Shown one piece after another: positions 47,097 through 57,573 of a stretch of DNA of 64,000 nt (its first letter is position 1; each line of letters opens with the position of its first letter). Source of the stretch: Pseudomonas taetrolens (GTDB lineage: Bacteria > Pseudomonadota > Gammaproteobacteria > Pseudomonadales > Pseudomonadaceae). A program made the translations under genes and the position numbers. The stretch lies in the NCBI RefSeq assembly GCF_900475285.1, contig NZ_LS483370.1, positions 1,998,001 through 2,062,000 on the forward strand, given 5' to 3'. Below the pieces are notes generated by a model. It saw only the letters and a program-made list of their open reading frames with translations. It was not told the origin of the DNA and ran no database searches.

Positions 47097-47128
47097 GCAG
47101 AGGTCCGGGTGGCCTCTGCCTTTTTTTT
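47097..47128 (+). terminator. Intrinsic terminator between the alcohol and aldehyde dehydrogenase genes
   Basis: Stem GCAGAGG/CCTCTGC with a 9-nt loop and eight T, starting 9 bp past the stop. Only 25 bp then remain before the next ATG, so the second gene depends on readthrough or on a promoter inside the first gene. Confidence 0.75.
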
Positions 47129-47153
47129 CGACACTGTCTGCGAGAGAACACAC

Positions 47154-48590
47154 ATGACTGAGCTGATCGATTACCAGAACTTCATTGCCAACGCTTTTGT
47201 TGCCAGCGAGCAGCACATTGAGGTGCGCAACCCGGCCAATGCCCGGTTGCTGGCCCGCGTGCCCCAGGCCAGCGAGGAACAGGTCGAAGCGGCCATCACC
47301 GCAGCGCGCCGGGCGCAAAAGGGCTGGGCGGCGCGCCCGGCCATCGAGCGTGCCGGTTACCTGCGCAAGATCGCCACCAAGGTCCGTGACAACGCCGAAC
47401 ACCTTGCGCATATCATCACCGCCGAGCAAGGCAAGGTGCTGAGCCTTGCGCGGGTGGAGGTGAACTTCACCGCCGATTACCTGGACTACATGGCCGAATG
47501 GGCTCGCCGTCTTGAAGGGGAGGTACTGACCAGCGATAGGGTCGGCGAGAGTATCTTCCTGCTGCGCAAACCGCTGGGGGTGGTCGCCGGCATTCTGCCG
47601 TGGAACTTCCCGTTTTTCCTGATCGCTCGCAAGATGGCGCCGGCTCTGATCACCGGCAACACCATCGTGATCAAGCCCAGCGAAGAAACCCCGATCAACT
47701 GTTTCGAGTTCGCCCGACTGGTGGCCGAAACCGATCTGCCGACCGGGGTGTTCAACGTTGTCAGCGGCACGGGGGCGACGGTTGGACACACGCTGACGAG
47801 CCATGCCGGTATCGATTTGATCAGCTTCACCGGCAGCGTGGGCACCGGTTCCCGGATCATGGCGGCAGCGGCGCCGAACATCACCAAACTCAACCTGGAA
47901 CTGGGTGGCAAGGCCCCGGCCATCGTGCTGGCGGACGCGGACCTGGAACTGGCGGTCAAGGCGATCACGGCTTCTCGGGTCATCAATACCGGGCAAGTGT
48001 GCAACTGCGCAGAGCGGGTGTATGTCGAGCGCAAGGTGGCCGAGCCGTTTATCGAGCGGATTGCCGCGTCGATGGCGGCGACCCGTTATGGCGACCCGTT
48101 GGCCGAGGCCGACCTGGACATGGGGCCGCTGATCAACCAGGCCGCGTTGAATAAAGTGGAGCAGATGGTCAAGACCGCCAGCGCACAGGGCGCTCAAGTG
48201 GTGACGGGCGGGGCGGTGGCCGACAAGGGGCAGGGGTTCCACTATCAACCTACGGTATTGGCCGGGTGTGACAGCAACATGGCGATCATGCGCGAAGAAA
48301 TATTTGGTCCGGTGCTGCCGATCCAGATTGTCGACGACCTGGAGGAAGCCATCGCCCTGGCCAACGACAGCGAGTACGGCCTGACCTCATCGATCTATAC
48401 CCGCAGCCTGAGTGCGGCCATGCGCGCCAGTAATGGTCTGGACTTCGGTGAAACGTATATCAACCGAGAGAACTTCGAGGCGATGCAGGGTTTCCATGCG
48501 GGGACGCGCAAGTCCGGCATCGGTGGGGCTGACGGCAAACACGGCTTGTACGAATACACCCACACGCATGTGGTGTACATCCAGATTTGA
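47154..48590 (+). CDS. aldA: AldA-like lactaldehyde/glycolaldehyde dehydrogenase
   Basis: A 478-residue NAD-dependent aldehyde dehydrogenase very similar to E. coli AldA along its length (FTADYLDYMAEWARRLEGE, GILPWNFPFFLIARKMAPAL, ETYINRENFEAMQGFHAG). Catalytic Cys283 lies in GQVCNCAERVY, equivalent to AldA Cys285, and the general-base Glu in LELGGKAP. It would oxidise glycolaldehyde to glycolate (or lactaldehyde to lactate), linking the alcohol dehydrogenase upstream to the divergent glycolate oxidase operon. The gene symbol is by similarity. Confidence 0.88.
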   Translation: MTELIDYQNFIANAFVASEQHIEVRNPANARLLARVPQASEEQVEAAITAARRAQKGWAARPAIERAGYLRKIATKVRDNAEHLAHIITAEQGKVLSLARVEVNFTADYLDYMAEWARRLEGEVLTSDRVGESIFLLRKPLGVVAGILPWNFPFFLIARKMAPALITGNTIVIKPSEETPINCFEFARLVAETDLPTGVFNVVSGTGATVGHTLTSHAGIDLISFTGSVGTGSRIMAAAAPNITKLNLELGGKAPAIVLADADLELAVKAITASRVINTGQVCNCAERVYVERKVAEPFIERIAASMAATRYGDPLAEADLDMGPLINQAALNKVEQMVKTASAQGAQVVTGGAVADKGQGFHYQPTVLAGCDSNMAIMREEIFGPVLPIQIVDDLEEAIALANDSEYGLTSSIYTRSLSAAMRASNGLDFGETYINRENFEAMQGFHAGTRKSGIGGADGKHGLYEYTHTHVVYIQI

Positions 48591-48605
48591 GGGATGGCCT
48601 GAGGT

Positions 48606-48643
48606 AAAAAATGCCGGCTACCATCATGGGCGCCGGCATTTTT
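48606..48643. terminator. Bidirectional terminator
   Basis: AAAAATGCCGGC and GCCGGCATTTTT, perfect arms around 14 nt, between the convergent aldehyde dehydrogenase and activator genes. Confidence 0.8.
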
Positions 48644-48661
48644 CATGGGCGAAGGTGTGTG

Positions 48662-50611
48662 TCAGGGTTGGTTGTTAGGCGGGATAACGCCCTGTTTTTT
48701 CATCTTGCGGTACAGGGTTGAGCGCGAGATGCCCAGATCCGTTGCGGCGGCGCTGATGTTCCAGCGGTGCCGACGCAGCGTCGCATGCAATCGCCGGGCT
48801 TCGTCGTCGCTCAGTTGCTCGCTCAGGCTGCCAGCCCATGGCCTGTCGGTGCTCGGCAAGGAGGCTGGCGGGGGCGCCAGCACTTCTGCTGGCAGGCACT
48901 CCAGATCGATGACCCCACCTTCAGCCAGGGCCACGGCATACCGCAGGCAGTTCAGCAGTTGGCGGATATTGCCGGGCCATGGGTGATCCAGCAGGTACTG
49001 GCGGGCCTCGGGGGCCAGTCGCACGCCTTGGGCATCTTGTTGAACGGCGAGCAGGCGGTCGATCAACTCGGCGCGGTCACTGCGTTCACGCAAGGCCGGG
49101 AGCGTCAGGTTCATGCCTGCCAGGCGGTAGAACAGGTCTTCGCGAAAGTGTTTCTCGCGGACCATGGTGTGCAGGTCCTGGTGGGTCGCGGCGACCACCT
49201 GAACATCCAGAGCGACGGGCACCTCGGCGCCCAGCGGGGAAATTTCACGCTCCGCCAGCACCCGCAGCAGACGGGTCTGCAGGTGGGCCGGCATGTCGCC
49301 GATTTCGTCGAGAAACAAGGTGCCGCCGTTTGCCAGCTCCAGCTTGCCTTTCATGCCTTTCTTGCTGGCGCCGGTGAAGCTGCCTGCGCGGTAGCCGAAG
49401 AGTTCGCTTTCGATCAGCGTTTCGGGGATTGCCGCGCAGTTCAAGGCAATAAAGGGCGCGTCGCGCCGGCTGCTGGCATGGTGAATGGCACGGGCGAAGG
49501 CTTCCTTGCCGGTACCTGTCTCGCCGGTGATGAGTATCGTAATGCCTTTGTCGATCACCTTGCGCACGTGGCGCACGCTCTGTTGCAGCCGGACGTCCGC
49601 GCCGGCGAGTTGTTGCAGATCCGGGTGGGCAAGGGGGGCCGGCCGTGCCACCACGGGCGGGGGCTGGCGGTGCTGTTCGGAGGGAATTCGTAGGCCGACG
49701 TCCAGCAAGGCTTCGTCATGCAGGGCACGCAGTCGCACGCCTCGCGCGCCGCCCTGAGTGAGCCGGAGCAACTCACTCACCGTGACCGGCAGCAGGCTGT
49801 CGATGGGCAGTCCTACCAGCGTTTGCCGGGCCGCGTGGTTCATGGCAACAAACGCGGCGCGGTTGGCGCCGATGACACGTCCGCCTTCATCCAGTGCGAG
49901 CAGTTGTTCATTGGCCAGGTCGGCGATGTCATCGATGGGCTTGAGGGACAGCGTCAGACGATCGCGGTAGCTCTGGCGAAAATGCGCGTTCTCGATCAGC
50001 CGGGCGTAGAGGATGACCAGTTGCAGCGTCAGGTACTGGCTTTCCCGGGGGCCATCGCTGTTCAGGCAGGTGGCATTCAGGCAGCCACGCAACAGGCCCT
50101 GGGCATCAAAGATCGGCGCCACCGAGCAGCTCAGGCGGAAGTTGGACGTCAGGAAGTGTTCTTCACGGTGGATGATCAGCGGCTGAGCTGCCGCCAGGGT
50201 GGTGCCGATCCCGTTGGTGCCGACCAGTGACTCGTCCCAGCGGGCGCCGATCACCAGCCCTGAGCGGGTGTAGTCATCGGGCTGGCTGGGCAGTCGAGAG
50301 TCGAGGGTAATACCGTGCTCGTCACTGAGCAGCACGGCGAAACCGGCTGGCGCCACGCGCTTGGCCAGGCCGCTGACACCCTGGCTGGCGATGGCGAGGT
50401 AGTGTTGATGTTGCTGCTGATGACGGCGGATATCCTCGGCGCTGAGGATGTTCTCGCGGCTGGCGGCACCAGGATCGAGGCGATGCTCCACAACGCTGCG
50501 GTACCAGGACTGGGCGATCACCCCGTCCGGACTGATGCCGCGTCCGGAAAAATGGTCGTTGACGAATGCCGCGAGCTCGCCGGGTGTGGTCTGGGCGCTG
50601 GGCCGGGTCAT
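48662..50611 (-). CDS. AcoR-type sigma-54-dependent activator
   Basis: A 649-residue enhancer-binding protein: N-terminal GAF-type sensory region (RSGLVIGARWDESLVGTNGI), central AAA+ domain with Walker A ITGETGTGKEAFA, the sigma-54 contact loop AGSFTGASKKG (GSFTGA instead of GAFTGA) and Walker B GGTLFLDEIGDMP, and a Fis-type helix-turn-helix (NISAAATDLGISRSTLYRKM). AcoR relatives activate acetoin and alcohol-use genes. It likely drives the alcohol dehydrogenase gene through the TGTCGC sites and −24/−12 promoter seen upstream of that gene. Confidence 0.9.
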   Translation of the reverse strand: MTRPSAQTTPGELAAFVNDHFSGRGISPDGVIAQSWYRSVVEHRLDPGAASRENILSAEDIRRHQQQHQHYLAIASQGVSGLAKRVAPAGFAVLLSDEHGITLDSRLPSQPDDYTRSGLVIGARWDESLVGTNGIGTTLAAAQPLIIHREEHFLTSNFRLSCSVAPIFDAQGLLRGCLNATCLNSDGPRESQYLTLQLVILYARLIENAHFRQSYRDRLTLSLKPIDDIADLANEQLLALDEGGRVIGANRAAFVAMNHAARQTLVGLPIDSLLPVTVSELLRLTQGGARGVRLRALHDEALLDVGLRIPSEQHRQPPPVVARPAPLAHPDLQQLAGADVRLQQSVRHVRKVIDKGITILITGETGTGKEAFARAIHHASSRRDAPFIALNCAAIPETLIESELFGYRAGSFTGASKKGMKGKLELANGGTLFLDEIGDMPAHLQTRLLRVLAEREISPLGAEVPVALDVQVVAATHQDLHTMVREKHFREDLFYRLAGMNLTLPALRERSDRAELIDRLLAVQQDAQGVRLAPEARQYLLDHPWPGNIRQLLNCLRYAVALAEGGVIDLECLPAEVLAPPPASLPSTDRPWAGSLSEQLSDDEARRLHATLRRHRWNISAAATDLGISRSTLYRKMKKQGVIPPNNQP

Positions 50612-50725
50612 GGAGTGCTCCCATCAGACGTGAAGCCCGCGAACGGCATTCACGGCGATCTTGTTGTTATTGAGGGGCAGCCGAGGCTGTCAGTTGACTA
50701 CCATAAACGCTGACGTGCGTGATGT

Positions 50726-50758
50726 AAAAAGCCTCCATCGACTTGCATCGAGGGAGGC
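50726..50758 (-). terminator. Terminator of the TRAP transporter operon
   Basis: On the minus strand, GCCTCC and GGAGGC close a larger stem (with internal CGATG pairs), followed by TTTTTAC, 23 bp past the dctM stop. Confidence 0.65.
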
Positions 50759-50780
50759 CGGGGCAGCGGGCAGGGCAGGA

Positions 50781-52064
50781 CTAGGGCATGCCCAGCCAGG
50801 TAGGCAACGCAAGGGAGATAAAGGGTACGTACGTTACCAGGAGCAGGAACAGCAGCAGGATGGACAGCCACGGCATAGCGGCACGGATGGTCTGGCCCAG
50901 GGTCAGACCGGTCACGGCGGAGGTAACGAACAGGTTCAGGCCCACCGGCGGATGTACCAGGCCAATCTCCATGTTGACCACCATGACGATGCCCAGGTGG
51001 ATCGGGTCAATGCCCAGCTTCATGGCGATCGGGAAGAAGATCGGTGCCAGGATCAGGATGATCGCCGAGGGCTCCATGAAGCTGCCGGCAATCAGCAGGA
51101 CGATATTGACCATGATCAGGAAACCGAGGGGTGTCAGGCCCTCTGAGAGCACCCAGTTGGTAATTTGCTGAGGGATCTGCTCAGTGGTCAGGACATGGGC
51201 GAACAGCATCGCGTTGGCGATGATGAACAGCAGCATGATCGTCAGCCTGCCTGATTCCAGCAGGACTTTAGGGCACTCCTTGAGGCTCATGTCCTTGTAA
51301 ACGAACAAGGCAATGAACGCCGAGTACACTGCGGCCACCGCCGCCGCTTCAGTCGGAGTGAACAGGCCGCTGTAGATCCCGCCGAGGATAATCACCAGCA
51401 ACAGCAGGCCCCAGAAGGCACGCTGGGCGGTGTGCAACCACTCGCGGAATGTTGCGCGCGGCTGGGCCGGCAGGTTCTTGACCCGGGCGACGATGTAAAT
51501 CACCACCATCAGGATCACACCCAGCAACAGGCCGGGTATGACACCGGCCATGAACAGCTTGCCCACGGATGTCTCGGTCGCCGCCGAATACACCACCATC
51601 ACGATCGAAGGTGGAATCAGGATGCCCAGGGTGCCGGCGTTACAGATGATGCCCGCGCCGAACTCCTTCGGATAACCGGAGCGCACCATGCCTGCAACGG
51701 CAATCGAACCCACGGCAGCTACGGTCGCCGGTGACGAGCCCGACAGTGCTGCGAACAGCATGCACGCCAGCACCGCTGCAATGGCCAGACCGCCACGGAT
51801 ATGGCCGACGCAGGCGTTGGCAAAGTCGATCAGGCGCTGGGCCACGCCCCCGGTGGTCATGAAGGCGCCGGACAGCAGGAAGAACGGGATGGCCAGGAAG
51901 GTATAGCTGTCAGAGGTCTCGAACAGTTTGATGGCCAGTGAACTCAAGGAGTCCGGACTGAACAGCAGGATCGACACCGCTCCTGACAGGCCCAATGAAA
52001 TCGCAACGGGCACGCCCAGGAACATGAAGACGAACAACAGGAGGAACAGACAGATAACAGTCAT
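50781..52064 (-). CDS. dctM: TRAP transporter large membrane subunit
   Basis: DctM (427 residues, about 12 helices) is the ion-coupled permease of a TRAP dicarboxylate transporter (IPFFLLSGAFMTTGGVAQRL, LFAALSGSSPATVAAVGSIA, GLVHPPVGLNLFV). Its ATG overlaps the dctQ stop by one base. With dctP and dctQ it fits uptake of itaconate or a related C4–C5 dicarboxylate. Confidence 0.93.
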   Translation of the reverse strand: MTVICLFLLLFVFMFLGVPVAISLGLSGAVSILLFSPDSLSSLAIKLFETSDSYTFLAIPFFLLSGAFMTTGGVAQRLIDFANACVGHIRGGLAIAAVLACMLFAALSGSSPATVAAVGSIAVAGMVRSGYPKEFGAGIICNAGTLGILIPPSIVMVVYSAATETSVGKLFMAGVIPGLLLGVILMVVIYIVARVKNLPAQPRATFREWLHTAQRAFWGLLLLVIILGGIYSGLFTPTEAAAVAAVYSAFIALFVYKDMSLKECPKVLLESGRLTIMLLFIIANAMLFAHVLTTEQIPQQITNWVLSEGLTPLGFLIMVNIVLLIAGSFMEPSAIILILAPIFFPIAMKLGIDPIHLGIVMVVNMEIGLVHPPVGLNLFVTSAVTGLTLGQTIRAAMPWLSILLLFLLLVTYVPFISLALPTWLGMP

Positions 52065-52696
52065 CAGTGGTGCTCCTCACCGGGATTCGCCAGTTTGCTG
52101 GCTTCCGCCGCTTCGTCTGCCAGCCCCAGGCCGAGCTGACGATGGGTATAGATGCGGTACAGGATTTCCAGGTAACGCACGATGATCAGAGCGAAACCGA
52201 TGGGCACGATGATCGCGATGTGGCCGATCTGGATGCCATAGCGATCGAGGTCTTCGGCACCGATGCCGGCAACCAGCAGGGCCGAGACCCATTTGACGCT
52301 CGCCACCAGGAACAGGCCGGCGTAGGCCAGACAGCAGGCGCAGGCAATCATGGCCAGCACCCGTTGTGTCGCTTTGCCGGTTTTCTTGACCAGCACGTCG
52401 ACACCCAGATGGCCCGCCGTGCGCACCCCATAGGAAATACCGAAAAAAATCAGCCAGCCAAACAGGGCCTTGGTCAAGGCGACGCTCCAGGTCATTTCCT
52501 GGGCGTATCCCATCAAGTGGTCGCCGATTGCCGCGAAAAAATCGCTGCTGAACGCCCATCGATCGCTGAGCGTATAAAACAACGTATATAAGTTATTCAA
52601 CATGACGTAGACGAACGTCACCAGCGTCATGGCAGCCAGGAGGAAGGCAATCATCCCTTCCTCGAAATGCTCCCAGACTCGCCTGAGCGTTTGCAT
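52064..52696 (-). CDS. dctQ: TRAP transporter small membrane subunit
   Basis: DctQ (210 residues, four helices) with WSVALTKALFGWLIFFGISY and GVRTAGHLGVDVLV, the DctQ signature. The ATG giving MQTLRRVWEH has GGAGA six bases upstream, which favours it over upstream in-frame starts. Confidence 0.9.
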   Translation of the reverse strand: MQTLRRVWEHFEEGMIAFLLAAMTLVTFVYVMLNNLYTLFYTLSDRWAFSSDFFAAIGDHLMGYAQEMTWSVALTKALFGWLIFFGISYGVRTAGHLGVDVLVKKTGKATQRVLAMIACACCLAYAGLFLVASVKWVSALLVAGIGAEDLDRYGIQIGHIAIIVPIGFALIIVRYLEILYRIYTHRQLGLGLADEAAEASKLANPGEEHH

Positions 52697-52798
52697 AAGC
52701 ATTCTCCGAACATAGAGAGGGTGGCTACCTCGGGCCGGGTAGCCACGCACACATCACGGCCTGACAGGCTGTGGCCTGGATCAGTGAAGGGCGGGCCC

Positions 52799-53872
<1,074 letters not shown>

Positions 53873-53940
53873 TCAAGGCGTTTCCAATCGTAAGATGGCC
53901 CAGTCGATCGCGTTTCGAGAATCAGCTTTTGTATAACCCT

Positions 53941-53961
53941 GCGTTCGGCTGAGCTGAACGC
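53941..53961. promoter_or_regulatory. Itaconate-regulator box, copy upstream of dctP
   Basis: GCGTTC–9 nt–GAACGC, a 21-bp dyad with the same outer arms and the inner GCTGAACGC as the box at 59730. It lies about 145 bp before the dctP start. Confidence 0.6.
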
Positions 53962-54005
53962 CATCTTTTGGGCTTGATCTTCAGCATAGCGGTTGCCCGT
54001 CGTTG

Positions 54006-54830
54006 TCAGCCGGCGATCTGAGCCAAAAGCCGCTGAGCCCGCAGCAACACCGGGGCATCCACCATCTGCCCATCCAGCTGGAAGGCACCGGCACCGTTCG
54101 CGGCCGAACTCGCTTCGACCACTCTGTGCGCCCATTCCAGATCGTCCGGGCTGGGGGCAAGGGCACCATGAATGACGGCCACCTGCTTCGGATGAATGCA
54201 CAGGGCACCACCATACCCCATGTCATAAGCGTGTCGAACAGCCCGTTGCAGTCCTTCAAGGTCGCCGATGGCCGGAAACACGCCGTCCAGGGGCGCAAGC
54301 AGGTTGGCGCCACGGGAATGAAGTTGCACCGACATGCGCGCCTGATCGAGAAAGAGCCCGGCCGCTTCCGTGCCGGTGTTCAGGTTCAGGTCCAGGGCGA
54401 GGTCGAGGCTGCCGAACGACAGACGTTCCACGCCCTCGGCATGGGCAATCTGCTCCAGCGCCAGCAAGCCTTTGGCGGTTTCAATGATAGGCCACACGGG
54501 TTTGCCGGTATGCCGGACGGCACGCACTTGAGCCGCACTTTCCACCTTGGGCAGCAGGACGCCCGCCACCCCGGGCTGTTGCGTGCAGAACGCCAGGTCG
54601 GCCGCGTGCTCGTGGTGGTCCGGTGCGTTGACGCGCACCCAGACCGATACCTGCGGCGCCTGCTGCAGAAAGGCCGCCAGGTTCAGGCGCGCCTGGGGTT
54701 TAAACACTTCCTCAACGGCATCCTCGAAATCGACAATGACCGCATCGGCGCCAGCGGCCAGTGCCTTGGCAAAACGTTCGGGTCGACTGCCGGGTACAAA
54801 CAGTGCAGTGCGGACAATGGATCTGGACAT
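54006..54830 (-). CDS. ccl: CitE-like (S)-citramalyl-CoA lyase
   Basis: A 274-residue CitE-family lyase (RTALFVPGSRPERFAKALAA, ADAVIVDFEDAV, VLLPKVESAAQV, GALCIHPKQVAVIHGAL). In the itaconate pathway Ccl splits citramalyl-CoA into pyruvate and acetyl-CoA. The ATG giving MSRSIVRTAL has GAGG upstream; the longer open frame runs into the next gene and is not family-like. Gene context matches P. aeruginosa PA0883. Confidence 0.9.
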   Translation of the reverse strand: MSRSIVRTALFVPGSRPERFAKALAAGADAVIVDFEDAVEEVFKPQARLNLAAFLQQAPQVSVWVRVNAPDHHEHAADLAFCTQQPGVAGVLLPKVESAAQVRAVRHTGKPVWPIIETAKGLLALEQIAHAEGVERLSFGSLDLALDLNLNTGTEAAGLFLDQARMSVQLHSRGANLLAPLDGVFPAIGDLEGLQRAVRHAYDMGYGGALCIHPKQVAVIHGALAPSPDDLEWAHRVVEASSAANGAGAFQLDGQMVDAPVLLRAQRLLAQIAG

Positions 54831-54933
54831 GATGCGGGTTCCTCGCTTCCTGGGTCGAGCAGGTTCGGTGTCGGGCAGAGCCCACCGTGAGCCCGTACTG
54901 GCCACGGTCGGGATGCGTATGCGGATAAAGGCT

Positions 54934-56133
54934 TCAGACCACGCCGTCTGCGGCGAATCGGGCCTGTTCATCCGCAGAAAACCCCAGTTCATCCAGAATT
55001 CCGTGGGTGTGCTGCCCCAGGCCCGGCACGGCACCCATTCGCGGCGTGAAGGCGGTATTGCGCCCGGGGGGCAGCAACGACGGCAATTTGCCGCTGGGGC
55101 TGTCCACTTCGCGCCAGCGGTCGCGAGCCTTGAGCTGGGGGTGATCCCAAACGCCCTGCATGTCATTGACCCGTGCATTGGCGATTTGCGCATCTTCGAG
55201 CCGCGCAACAACGTCGTCGACCGACAGCGGGGCGAAACGGTCGACAATGATCTGCCTCAGTGCCTCGCGGTTTTCCGAGCGCTTGAAGTTCGCAGAGAAA
55301 CGCTCGTCTGTGGCCAACGAGGTGTCGAGCAATACCTTTTCGCAGAACAGCGCCCATTCACGCTCGTTTTGCAGGCCCAGCATGATGGTGCCACCACCGC
55401 CGGTGGGGAACGGCCCATAGGGATAAATGGTCGAGTGTGACGCCCCGGCCCGTGCCGGTGGCGGCGCGCCGTTGTAGGCGTAGTACATCGGGTAGCCCAT
55501 CCACTCCACCAGGCTTTCCAGCATCGACACATCGATGCGGCTGCCAATACCGGTTTTTTCGCGCAGCATCAGCGCTGACAGGATGCCGGTGTAGGCGTAC
55601 ATGCCCGCCGCGATGTCGGCGATGGAGCAACCGGCCTTGGCCATTTCGTCTTCGCCCGGGCCGCCAGTGACCGAAAGAAAGCCGCCTTCGCTCTGGATCA
55701 GCAGGTCGTAGGCCTTTTTCTTTTCATACGGCCCGCCTTCGCCGTAGCCGGAGATATCGCAAACGATAAGCCGGGGGAAGCGTTTGTGCAGCGCCTCGAA
55801 CGACAACCCCATGCGCGAAGCGGCGCCCGGCGCCAGGTTTTGCACCAGCACGTCGGCCATGCCGAGCAGTGATTCAAGAATGCCGCCTGCGGCGTCCTGT
55901 TTCAGGTCCAGGGTCAGGCTTTCCTTGGAGCGGTTGGTCCAGACAAAGTGCGAGGCCAGGCCGTCGACACGCTGATCGTAGCCGCGGGCGAAATCGCCGC
56001 TGCCGGGGCGCTCGACCTTCACCACGCGGGCGCCCAGGTCCGCCAGTTGCCGGGTACAGAAGGGCGCCGCAATGGCGTGTTCCAGGCTGATGACGGTGAT
56101 GCCGTCCAGCGGACGAGGAGTGAGTTGAGTCAT
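54934..56133 (-). CDS. ict: Itaconate CoA-transferase (CaiB/BaiF family)
   Basis: A 399-residue class III CoA-transferase (LDGITVVSL-type start as LDGITVISLEHAIAAPFC, LADLGARVVKVERPGSGDFA) with the catalytic Asp in KAYDLLIQSEGGFLSVTG. It would form itaconyl-CoA from succinyl-CoA and itaconate, as described for Ict (PA0882). AGGTG precedes the ATG; a GTG three codons earlier is an alternative. Neighbours are the CitE-type lyase and the MmgE/PrpD gene. Confidence 0.9.
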   Translation of the reverse strand: MTQLTPRPLDGITVISLEHAIAAPFCTRQLADLGARVVKVERPGSGDFARGYDQRVDGLASHFVWTNRSKESLTLDLKQDAAGGILESLLGMADVLVQNLAPGAASRMGLSFEALHKRFPRLIVCDISGYGEGGPYEKKKAYDLLIQSEGGFLSVTGGPGEDEMAKAGCSIADIAAGMYAYTGILSALMLREKTGIGSRIDVSMLESLVEWMGYPMYYAYNGAPPPARAGASHSTIYPYGPFPTGGGGTIMLGLQNEREWALFCEKVLLDTSLATDERFSANFKRSENREALRQIIVDRFAPLSVDDVVARLEDAQIANARVNDMQGVWDHPQLKARDRWREVDSPSGKLPSLLPPGRNTAFTPRMGAVPGLGQHTHGILDELGFSADEQARFAADGVV

Positions 56134-56213
56134 TGTGTTCACCTATGTGCTCGAGCCGTGCACCTTCGCTTGCCGTCGCGGACTGTGCGCCGGCAAGGAA
56201 CGTGCGCCACCTG

Positions 56214-57563
56214 CTAAATCAGATCCGTCAGCGCCTGTGCATCACGCAGATGCCAGACCTTTTCGATCAGTGCCTTGCCTTGCGCTTCGGTCCGCGCCCC
56301 GGAGTACGCCAGCAGGCGCTGAAATTTGGCCTCCAGCTCCGGCCGCGACAGCGTGTTGCCCGGGTCGCCTTTGGGTTCGTCGATGGCCGCGCGCAGGGTT
56401 CGGCCGTCCGTCGTGGTGACGGTCACGCGGCCCAGCCAGCGCCCCGGGTAAGCCGCATCGACTTCAGGGTCCAGTGTCATGCTGACTTTCTCGCGAAAGG
56501 CGTCGACGTCGGCATCGGTCAGGGCAAAGTCGCGGAACTCGGTCAATTGGGCGCTGCCATGCACCGCGATCAGCCCCAGCACGGTGCCCATGGAAAACTT
56601 GGCCTGGTGCACGGTGGTCGGCTTCACGACCCGGCCGAGCACGTCAATCGCGCCCTGGTGGACCTGTGTGACGACCCGCTCAATCTGCTCATGGCGCAGG
56701 CCTTCGCGTTGCATCAGGAGCAGCAAGGCATCGGCGGCGGGGTGCGTATGGCGGCACGAGGCGTGGAACTTGAACGAGGTTTCTACCAGCGCCCAGCGCG
56801 TGCCCAGGCCTTGCGACAATTTGGCCGGCTGCGCATCGGTCGACATGCCCGCCGCCATGCCTTGCTCGCCTTCCAGGATGTTGCGCGCACCGGTCAGCCC
56901 GTCTTCGGTCATGTAGGCGGCAAGCAGGCCGTCGGCAGCGGCCTTGGCGGTATGCAATTGCTTGGAGTCGGCGGCATCGCGCAGGAACTCCCACAGGCCG
57001 GCGGCCTGGGTCCCTGCGCTGCCCAGCAGGTTGATGAACTGCTCTTTGTCAAAATCCAGTAGCTTGCCTACGCCCACGGCAGCGGCCAGGGTGCCGACCG
57101 TGGCGGTGGTATGGAAGATCCGGTAGTGCGAACGCCCGAGGAACTCGCCGATACGAATTCCGGCCTCGTAGCCGGCGACCGACGCCAGGAGCAGGTCCTT
57201 GCCGGATTTGCCGAGGTCCTGGGCGGCTGCCAGGACTGCCGAGAACACCACCGTTGCCGGGTGCAGCACTGAACTGTTGTGCAGGTCATCCTGTTCCACC
57301 AGGTGCGAAGAGGCGCCGTTGACGAACGCTGCGAAGTGGGCAGAAGTGCCACGTCCGCTGACCAGGATCCTGGCGGCCCCGTCGGCCGGTCCCATGCGCT
57401 CGGCATAGCGTTCAAACAGCGGCACCGGTCGTGCGCCCTGGCTGGCCAGCGCTGAGCCGATCCAGTCGAGGAACAGGTCTTCGGTGCGGGCCAGTACGGC
57501 GTCGGGCACCTGATCGTAGTGCAGGTCGGCCAGGAACGAGGCCAAAGCGTAGGTATGACTCAT
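56214..57563 (-). CDS. MmgE/PrpD family protein
   Basis: A 449-residue relative of 2-methylcitrate dehydratase and cis-aconitate decarboxylase (SGRGTSAHFAAFVNGASSHL, ETSFKFHASCRHTHPAADAL). Its counterpart PA0881 sits in the P. aeruginosa itaconate operon, but its reaction there is not required by the three-step pathway; it may widen the range to other C5/C6 acids such as 2-methylcitrate or aconitate derivatives. The ATG giving MSHTYALASF is chosen because it clears the upstream gene. Confidence 0.88.
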   Translation of the reverse strand: MSHTYALASFLADLHYDQVPDAVLARTEDLFLDWIGSALASQGARPVPLFERYAERMGPADGAARILVSGRGTSAHFAAFVNGASSHLVEQDDLHNSSVLHPATVVFSAVLAAAQDLGKSGKDLLLASVAGYEAGIRIGEFLGRSHYRIFHTTATVGTLAAAVGVGKLLDFDKEQFINLLGSAGTQAAGLWEFLRDAADSKQLHTAKAAADGLLAAYMTEDGLTGARNILEGEQGMAAGMSTDAQPAKLSQGLGTRWALVETSFKFHASCRHTHPAADALLLLMQREGLRHEQIERVVTQVHQGAIDVLGRVVKPTTVHQAKFSMGTVLGLIAVHGSAQLTEFRDFALTDADVDAFREKVSMTLDPEVDAAYPGRWLGRVTVTTTDGRTLRAAIDEPKGDPGNTLSRPELEAKFQRLLAYSGARTEAQGKALIEKVWHLRDAQALTDLI

Positions 57564-57573
57564 GGACAGGCCC

